A stretch of 48,168 bases of DNA from Cyanobacteriota bacterium. GTDB taxonomy: Bacteria > Cyanobacteriota > Cyanobacteriia > PCC-6307 > Cyanobiaceae. Under the pieces are notes generated by a model. The model searched no databases, was not told the origin of the DNA, and worked only from the letters and a program-made list of their open reading frames with translations. A program made the translations under genes and the position numbers. Location of the stretch: contig JAPLIB010000161.1 of NCBI GenBank assembly GCA_026389335.1, positions 1-48,168 on the forward strand. Reading direction: 5' to 3'. Numbering within the stretch: the first letter of the stretch is position 1; each line of letters begins with the position of its first letter. Positions 43,366 through 48,168 of the stretch are shown here, in pieces.

Positions 43366-44372
43366 CTGAACCGATACCCCTGATGGAAGTGCTGCTCATG
43401 CCGGCAGGGGCGATCGAGCTACCTGCGAATCAGCCCTCAACTAGCGAGCGGGCCCTGGCAGTGACCGCACTGCGGCAGGTGCTGGCAGATCAACCCTCGG
43501 CCCTGCCTTTGGGGCCCGAGACCGCTGCAGAGGACGACGGCCGCCTGCTCAGCCTGAACCGTTTTGCGCTGCAGCTGGCCACCTGCGGCATTACGGCGGA
43601 TCAGGTCGCGGTGGATGCCAAGCCCTGGGCAGAAGAAGCCACCGCGCCGCAGCTGCTGCTTGCTGCCCAGGTCGATGAAGAGAACGCTGTGGTGGCGTTT
43701 GGCGGGGTTCTCACCGGCTCTGAATTTATGGCCCTGGCCCGTACTGCCGAACGCAACGGCGATCAGCTGCTGCTTGATGCCAGTGCCTTCAAAGGCGGCG
43801 TGGAACGACTACTGACCTTGGTGCAGCTGCTGGAACCTGCAGCCCTCCCGCGTATTGCCCTCACTGGTGCGGCTGCCAATTTGCAGCGTCAGGTGGTGGC
43901 CATTGCCGACTGGCTGGGCGGTCATCTCGATGGCGCCCTACAGCAGATGTTTGGGGCCCAGTGGCAGCCCGTCACTCAAGGTGCTTTCTTCAGCGGGGGT
44001 GCAGCAGCGGCCGAGCGTGACGCTCTGGCCCTGGTGGCGATTCCTCTGGGTCTTGAGGGCAGCCAGCTGGTCTGCGGGCAGGCTGCAGAGGGTTGTATCG
44101 AGCGCTTTGTCCTGCAGATGGTGGCCACCGGCGCCGACCCTGCCCGGCCCGTTGGGCTGGTGCTGCGGTTGACAGCCGCCATGACCGGTGACCTGCTGCC
44201 CGATGGCCTGGTGATCACGGCCCGCCAGGGCAGTCATCAGCAACGCCAGAGCAGCAGCAGCAGCACCCAGATCGAACTGGTGTTTGGCGGCGGCGGTGAG
44301 CTGATTGATGTCTGCCTGAGCTACCCCGGCAGTAGCGATCTGGTGCTGCCACCCCTACAGCTACCAGGTTGA
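43362..44372 (+). CDS. DUF1822 family protein
   Basis: ATG 43362 overlaps the previous stop as ATGA and gives 336 residues. The pattern LSLNRFALQLATCGITADQV, then a central LLLAAQVDEENAVVAFGG, and the C-terminal LTAAMTGDLLPDGLVITARQ resembles DUF1822 proteins, which are soluble, restricted largely to cyanobacteria and almost always found with CHAT-CHASE2 and sigma-like genes. No catalytic residues are known for the family. The stop overlaps the CHAT-CHASE2 start by one base (TGATG). A role as adaptor between sensor and regulator is plausible but unproven. Confidence 0.7.
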   Translation: MTEPIPLMEVLLMPAGAIELPANQPSTSERALAVTALRQVLADQPSALPLGPETAAEDDGRLLSLNRFALQLATCGITADQVAVDAKPWAEEATAPQLLLAAQVDEENAVVAFGGVLTGSEFMALARTAERNGDQLLLDASAFKGGVERLLTLVQLLEPAALPRIALTGAAANLQRQVVAIADWLGGHLDGALQQMFGAQWQPVTQGAFFSGGAAAAERDALALVAIPLGLEGSQLVCGQAAEGCIERFVLQMVATGADPARPVGLVLRLTAAMTGDLLPDGLVITARQGSHQQRQSSSSSTQIELVFGGGGELIDVCLSYPGSSDLVLPPLQLPG

Positions 44373-46543
44373 TGGGCGCTCGGATTGATCTTTTGATTCG
44401 CCAGGCGGCGGATGGCAGCGACAACTTGCAGGTGTTTCTGGCAGCTCCAGGCCGGCAGGACGCCTTTGTAGTTCCAACTCCGGGCCAGCTGCTGACCTTG
44501 CAGCAGGTGTGGCGCCAGCGCTTCTTGAAGCACCACGATCCGGCCTTTGCCTGGGCAGAGGGCGCGGCGGTGGTGCGCAGCTACAGCGAGCAGCTGCGCC
44601 AGGGGCTGCAGCAATGGATCGAAAGCCCCGTATGGCAGCCGTTGCGAGGGCTGCTTGCGGATCTGCCGGCTGTGCCGCTGACCGTACGGCTCGACCGCGT
44701 TGATGCGCCGCTCAGCTCCCTGCCCTGGGAGGGCTTGGCCCTGCAGCGGCCTATCTGGCGCCTCGATGGCGCTGGCCCTGCTGCTGGTGTTTCGGCTCCG
44801 GTGCGGACCCGCAAGCCGCGCATTTTGTTGCTCGTGGGATCCGAGGCGGGTCTCAGCCTTGATGGCGAAGTGGAGCGGCTGCAGGTGCAACAGCGCAACG
44901 GCCGCATTCACCTCACTGTGCTGCGGGGGCAGGGCTTTACTCCTGCAGCCTTGCGGACGGCATTGACGCAAAGCGCCGGGTGGGATGCGGTGCTGTATCT
45001 GGGCCACACCAGTACGGGGTCCAACGGCGGCCTGTTGCACCTGGGTGATGGCAGCCAGCTGGATGGCCAGGCCCTGGAGAGCGATCTGATTACAGCAGCG
45101 AGCCATGGGCTGAGGTTGCTGCTGTTCAACAGCTGCAGCGGCCTGCAACTGGCCGAACGAGCCGTGCGCGCCGGTATCGACTGGTCGGTCTGTTTCCTTG
45201 AGCCAGTGCCCTCAGCAGCAGCAGCGCTGACCTTTGCCCAGCTGCTGGAAGCACTTGAAACCGGGAGTGATCTACAGGGGGCCATCCTTCAGACCCGGCA
45301 GGTGCTGGCTGAACGCAATGGCTCTGAAGGCTGCGAGCTGCTGCTGGCATCAGTGGCCACACCCACAGCACAGCCCTACCGGTTGCCATTGCGGCGGCGG
45401 CGGCAGCTGGTGCTGCGTTTGGCCAGCCCCAAGCAGAAGCAGGCCTTAGCCGCAGCGGTATTTGTGGCAGCTGCCCTGGTGATGGAGCTCACTCCCGCCA
45501 ATCCGATCAACAGCTACCTGCTTGACAGGCGACTGGAGGTGCAGCGGCAGTGGCGCCAGTTCACCCGGCAGCCGGGGCCAAGGCCTGGGGGGAGCAATCC
45601 AGCGATCCAAGTGCTGCTGCTCGAACCGGCCACAACCATCCCAGAACTGGGAGGGGGACAAGCAAGCGATCACACCTCAAGGCTTGTTCTTGCGGAGGTG
45701 CTCCAGAAGACACCACCGGCGCACGTGCCGGTGGTGGGGCTGGATGTGGTGTTCGACCGACCCCGCCCTGGCACTGATGCCTTGGCTGCTGTGCTGCGCA
45801 GCCAGCCTGGCCGCAAGGTGGTTGGCGGTTATGTGCCGCCCCTAGGTACGCCCTGCCAGGGTCAAAGCGGCAGCGACTGGCTGCAGACCTCACCGCTCGC
45901 TGCAGCAGGTTTGATCGGCAAGAGCCTGGCGGTCGGAACAGCCGGTAGTTGCGGGACGCTTAAACCCGTGCCGCTGCATCTTCTGTATGCAATCACCACC
46001 GAAAACTTCGCCGGTGCACTCAGCAGTCAGAACAACCCTGTGTTGCCGGCTGATCGGCTGATCGACTGGTCGCTCAACTGGGCCAAGCAGATTCACCTGT
46101 TGCATCCAGCCGAGCTGCCAACGCTCAAGGCGCCTGTGCTGTTGGTGGGCACCAGTGGCCGGCTGAGCAACCAGTCAGAAGATCTCTTTGAAGCGCCCGC
46201 CACGGTGCAGGACGCTCTGTTGCGCGGCGACCAACCGCTGTGGAGCGGAAACGCTCGCGAAGTACCAGGTGTGTTGGTACAGGCCGTACTGATCCAGTCG
46301 CTCAACCTGCGCCACTGGCTTACGCCGCTGTCGCAAACCCTGTGCACGGCAGCTGCCGCTGCCCTTGGGGTGGTGCTCGCAGCCCTGCTGGAGAAGCGCC
46401 AGCATCGCCTCATCGCTGTGGGCTTGATTGCGGTGGTGGCCTGTCCATTGGCCTGGAGCCTTGCGATCTGGCCGTTGTGGCTGGTGCCGCTGCTGCTGCC
46501 CCTGCTGGCCCTGAGTGCCACCACCGTGTGCCGTGATGACTGA
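44372..46543 (+). CDS. Membrane CHAT-CHASE2 protein (caspase-like protease with extracellular sensor)
   Basis: ATG 44372 overlaps the DUF1822 stop. The 723 residues begin with a cytoplasmic CHAT domain: the catalytic His212 in VLYLGHTSTGSNGG and Cys255 in LLLFNSCSGLQLAE are in the caspase arrangement. A hydrophobic segment near 360 (AAAVFVAAALVMEL) leads to an extracytoplasmic CHASE2 domain (IQVLLLEPATTIPELGG, then VPVVGLDVVFDRPRPGT, then GRKVVGGYVPPL). Two or three membrane helices form the C-terminus (AAAAALGVVLAALLE and LIAVGLIAVVACPLAWSLAI). CHASE2 senses external ligands, so the protein probably switches the protease on or off across the membrane. Its substrate may be the TPR-CHAT protein, DUF1822 or the sigma-like protein. 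Confidence 0.8.
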   Translation: MGARIDLLIRQAADGSDNLQVFLAAPGRQDAFVVPTPGQLLTLQQVWRQRFLKHHDPAFAWAEGAAVVRSYSEQLRQGLQQWIESPVWQPLRGLLADLPAVPLTVRLDRVDAPLSSLPWEGLALQRPIWRLDGAGPAAGVSAPVRTRKPRILLLVGSEAGLSLDGEVERLQVQQRNGRIHLTVLRGQGFTPAALRTALTQSAGWDAVLYLGHTSTGSNGGLLHLGDGSQLDGQALESDLITAASHGLRLLLFNSCSGLQLAERAVRAGIDWSVCFLEPVPSAAAALTFAQLLEALETGSDLQGAILQTRQVLAERNGSEGCELLLASVATPTAQPYRLPLRRRRQLVLRLASPKQKQALAAAVFVAAALVMELTPANPINSYLLDRRLEVQRQWRQFTRQPGPRPGGSNPAIQVLLLEPATTIPELGGGQASDHTSRLVLAEVLQKTPPAHVPVVGLDVVFDRPRPGTDALAAVLRSQPGRKVVGGYVPPLGTPCQGQSGSDWLQTSPLAAAGLIGKSLAVGTAGSCGTLKPVPLHLLYAITTENFAGALSSQNNPVLPADRLIDWSLNWAKQIHLLHPAELPTLKAPVLLVGTSGRLSNQSEDLFEAPATVQDALLRGDQPLWSGNAREVPGVLVQAVLIQSLNLRHWLTPLSQTLCTAAAAALGVVLAALLEKRQHRLIAVGLIAVVACPLAWSLAIWPLWLVPLLLPLLALSATTVCRDD

Positions 46544-47231
46544 CCGAACTGCCATGACACACCGCCTTTTGATCATGGCCACAGCAGCCACAACGCTGGC
46601 CTTGCTGCCCACCGCAACCTTGCTGGCTCAGGTGCCGGGACAGATGACTTCCAATGCCCAACAGCCAGCACCACCGCGCAGCGTGATCCAGAAGCTGCGG
46701 GCATTTCTGGGTGTAAATCCACCTGTGGCGGTGGGCGGCAGCCGCAGCGGCGGCGGCCAGAGCATCTGCCTGCTCAGCCCCTGGCCAAGTCCTGAGCGAA
46801 CAGGGGATGCCGTCCCAGTGACTGTTGTCGTCAGCAGACCCGTACTGCTTGCAGCAGGTCAGCTCAATGAAATTCGTCTTGAAAAGGGTGGTCGGATTCT
46901 CTGGCAAGAACGAGCCAGCAGCACCCAGCCCATCGAAGGTTCAATCCCGTGGCCCATCAAGCCGCTGCAGCCCGGCGAGCAACTCACCTTGAAGCTGAGG
47001 CCTCGCGGGGCGTCTGGCGGTGACTTTGCGACCTACGTGCTCCGTGCCGCAGATGCTCAAGTGCTGGAAGCCAATGAACGGCAAGCCAAGGCTCTCGGCA
47101 ATGACCCCAAGGTCTGGAATGGCTTTGTGGAGCAGCTCAAGCCACAGCAGGCTGGATTGGCGGCAGGGCTGTTAAGCAGCCCGCAGGCTCCTGTGTCACT
47201 GCGCCAAAACCTGCAATGCAGCGAGCGTTGA
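46536..47231 (+). CDS. DUF928-like exported protein
   Basis: ATG 46536 overlaps the previous stop by 8 bases; ATG 46554 (MTHRLLIMATAATTLALLPT) starts directly with the signal peptide and may be the true start. After cleavage near LLAQVPG the protein has a beta-rich middle (ICLLSPWPSPERTGDAVPVT, then LAAGQLNEIRLEKGGRILWQ) and a helical C-terminus. This layout and gene context fit the DUF928 family that accompanies CHAT-CHASE2 clusters, although the typical family Tyr/Trp motif is not clearly seen. It should act outside the cytoplasm, perhaps as ligand or partner for the CHASE2 domain. Confidence 0.6.
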   Translation: MTDRTAMTHRLLIMATAATTLALLPTATLLAQVPGQMTSNAQQPAPPRSVIQKLRAFLGVNPPVAVGGSRSGGGQSICLLSPWPSPERTGDAVPVTVVVSRPVLLAAGQLNEIRLEKGGRILWQERASSTQPIEGSIPWPIKPLQPGEQLTLKLRPRGASGGDFATYVLRAADAQVLEANERQAKALGNDPKVWNGFVEQLKPQQAGLAAGLLSSPQAPVSLRQNLQCSER

Positions 47232-47232
47232 G

Positions 47233-47397
47233 ATGAACGATCAAGCCCCGGACGATTCCAGCGACCAGGGCATCGAGGTCAGGCTCCAGCTCAGGCCCGA
47301 AACCCTGGTCATGGCTCAGTTCTCGCCGCCGTTGCTCTCGGTCTTGCGGTTCTCAGCGTTCTCGCCGGAACCGCTGTCGCCGGAATTTTTGGTCTGA
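47233..47397 (+). CDS. Possible truncated small gene, 54 codons
   Basis: ATG 47233 lies one base after the DUF928-like stop and opens MNDQAPDDSSDQGIEVRLQL, a plausible N-terminus. From about codon 28 it runs antisense to the end of the lipoprotein gene (47316-47627) and loses protein-like character. It may be the start of a fifth operon gene cut off by a rearrangement. Confidence 0.3.
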   Translation: MNDQAPDDSSDQGIEVRLQLRPETLVMAQFSPPLLSVLRFSAFSPEPLSPEFLV

Positions 47398-47627
47398 GGC
47401 TTGGGCTCCATCGTGACGCCGAGGCTGCGGCAAGTCCCGATCGGGTCGACCCCTGGGGCCAGGCCCAGGGCTTTGCGCAGCGTGTCGAGCTGACCAACCG
47501 AGTGCAGATCGATCGTGCTGGCGACATGCTCACAGGCCAGCTTCTGCAGAGCCTGGGTATCGGGGCGGCCGCAGGCGGCCAGCAAGGCAAGGCCGATAAA
47601 GGCACTCACGCTCAGAACCCTGGTCAT
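47316..47627 (-). CDS. Small lipoprotein, 103 aa
   Basis: ATG 47627 opens a lipoprotein signal peptide (MTRVLSVSAFIGLALLAACG) with a lipobox LAAC, so Cys19 should be lipidated. The mature part is short, with a helical region (QALQKLACEHVASTIDLHSV, then LRKALGLAPGVDPIGTCRSL) containing two more Cys and a low-complexity Ser/Gly/Asn/Glu tail. No family is recognised. It stands alone and converges with the DUF928 operon. Confidence 0.65.
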   Translation of the reverse strand: MTRVLSVSAFIGLALLAACGRPDTQALQKLACEHVASTIDLHSVGQLDTLRKALGLAPGVDPIGTCRSLGVTMEPKPQTKNSGDSGSGENAENRKTESNGGEN

Positions 47628-47694
47628 TGTCAGCAGGTCGGACCCTGGTTCAACGTAAAGACAACAGCCAGCTCCTGACCCAATCGAGCCAACC

Positions 47695-47823
47695 TCAGGT
47701 GGCGGCCTGCTGCTGCACCAGAAACGCTTCTATCCAGTCGTGGTGACACTTCTGACTGATCCGATCGGCGATGGTGACAGCTGCATCGGGCACCTCAGGG
47801 CGATGTCGGATCAGCAACCGCAA
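47695..47823 (-). CDS. Possible small gene, 42 aa, overlapping brnA
   Basis: The minus strand reads RLLIRHRPEVPDAAVTIADR, then ISQKCHHDWIEAFLVQQQAA to TGA 47695. It overlaps the end of brnA in another frame; TTG 47823 is the only start found. The composition looks coding. It may be a small downstream gene or the remainder of something longer. Confidence 0.3.
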   Translation of the reverse strand: MRLLIRHRPEVPDAAVTIADRISQKCHHDWIEAFLVQQQAAT

Positions 47824-48058
47824 TGCCTGCAGGATCCCTGCGGCGCTCGAGGCGTTCCGCCAGCCAGACCTTGATGATCGACTGGCGCGTCACCCCCAGC
47901 CGGGACGCCTCCAGGTCGAGCTGCTCGACCATCCAGAGCGGGAAGTCGACATTGACGCGCCTCTGCTCCAGCCGGGGACGGCGGGCTGCGGACAGGTCCA
48001 GCGCATCGATCACGGACTCCCCCTCGTCGAAGCGTCGATCGAAATCAGAGCTGTTCAT
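47795..48058 (-). CDS. brnA: BrnA-like antitoxin (CopG type)
   Basis: The 87-residue protein has a ribbon-helix-helix core near residues 34-72: RVNVDFPLWMVEQLDLEASR with LGVTRQSIIKVWLAERLE, as in BrnA/CopG antitoxins. The N-terminal 30 residues are acidic (DFDRRFDEGESVIDALDLSA) and probably bind the toxin. It binds DNA as a dimer to repress its operon and neutralises BrnT. ATG 48058 has GAGGAGG about 10 bases upstream and overlaps the end of the toxin gene by 14 bases. Confidence 0.8.
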   Translation of the reverse strand: MNSSDFDRRFDEGESVIDALDLSAARRPRLEQRRVNVDFPLWMVEQLDLEASRLGVTRQSIIKVWLAERLERRRDPAGIAVADPTSP

Positions 48059-48168
48059 AAAGCTGCACCTCCTCGGGGCGGGAGCGGCGGACGGAGATCA
48101 GGCGGATGGCCTGCTGGCGGTAGGTGATCACGGCGGACCAGTGACGGCCCTGCAGGCGGGCAATGACC
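48045..48168 (-). CDS. brnT: BrnT-like toxin, C-terminal part (5' end outside window)
   Basis: The last 40 codons enter from the right edge: IARLQGRHWSAVITYRQQAI, then RLISVRRSRPEEVQLYEQL, ending at TGA 48047-48045. The RLISVRRSR segment with the following Glu and Tyr is the C-terminal signature of BrnT RNases, which cut mRNA under stress. The order toxin then antitoxin, with overlap, is typical of brnTA. The catalytic N-terminal half is outside the window. Confidence 0.75.
   Translation of the reverse strand, partial: VIARLQGRHWSAVITYRQQAIRLISVRRSRPEEVQLYEQL

Overview
The window looks like GC-rich cyanobacterial chromosome, most like the Synechococcus/Cyanobium group. This rests on content, not on a marker gene: a light-dependent protochlorophyllide-reductase-like remnant, Kinesin-light-chain-type TPR-CHAT and CHAT-CHASE2 proteins, a DUF1822 protein, a DUF928-like protein and a probable Nif11-type fragment. 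It is an accessory region: toxin-antitoxin pairs, large helicases, a DNA methylase, HEPN-type proteins and several broken genes. Two stretches (about 10.1-12.3 kb and 33.0-35.65 kb) look clearly AT-richer than their surroundings, which suggests separate acquisition.

Layout. 1-3.4 kb: the end of an unknown gene, an unknown 411-residue protein, a Nif11-like remnant, a ParD-like antitoxin/zeta-toxin pair and a small convergent gene with terminators. 3.6-6.8 kb: a P-loop kinase fused to a WYL regulator, divergent from an unknown protein. 6.95-8.7 kb (minus strand): a sigma-70 factor, two small genes and a C39-type peptidase that is broken by a 52-bp palindromic insert flanked by 8-bp direct repeats. 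9.0-12.2 kb (minus strand): an MltR-like protein, a frameshifted DUF4145 protein, and a HEPN protein with a small partner.

12.3-32.1 kb (minus strand) is a giant defence-type operon. In transcription order it encodes a 1983-residue DUF4011/UPF1-like helicase with a C-terminal nuclease domain; a 43-residue protein; a 199-codon frame broken by two stops; a 1860-residue DUF1998 helicase with a nuclease-like C-terminus (DrmA/DrmB- or DruE-like); a 1005-residue SNF2 helicase (DrmD-like); a 126-residue exported protein; and a 1292-residue N6-adenine methylase (DrmMI-like). Several junctions are ATGA overlaps. It resembles class 1 DISARM but has a fused central helicase, an additional giant UPF1-like helicase-nuclease and an embedded exported protein.

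32.4-36.9 kb: a nuclease pseudogene with two frameshifts, a J-domain protein coupled to a WD40-like protein, a protochlorophyllide-reductase-like fragment and small genes. 36.9-47.4 kb: a second system, made of two divergent arms built around caspase-like CHAT proteases. The minus arm carries an exported Gln/Ser/Gly-rich protein, a glycine-zipper peptide, other small proteins and a secreted TPR-CHAT protease. The plus arm carries a sigma-like HTH protein, DUF1822, a membrane CHAT-CHASE2 protein and a DUF928-like protein, joined by overlapping start/stop codons. The window ends with a lipoprotein and a BrnT/BrnA toxin-antitoxin pair.

The best candidates for an undescribed system are the DISARM-like giant operon and the CHAT island. 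All family assignments come from reading motifs; no database search was possible.
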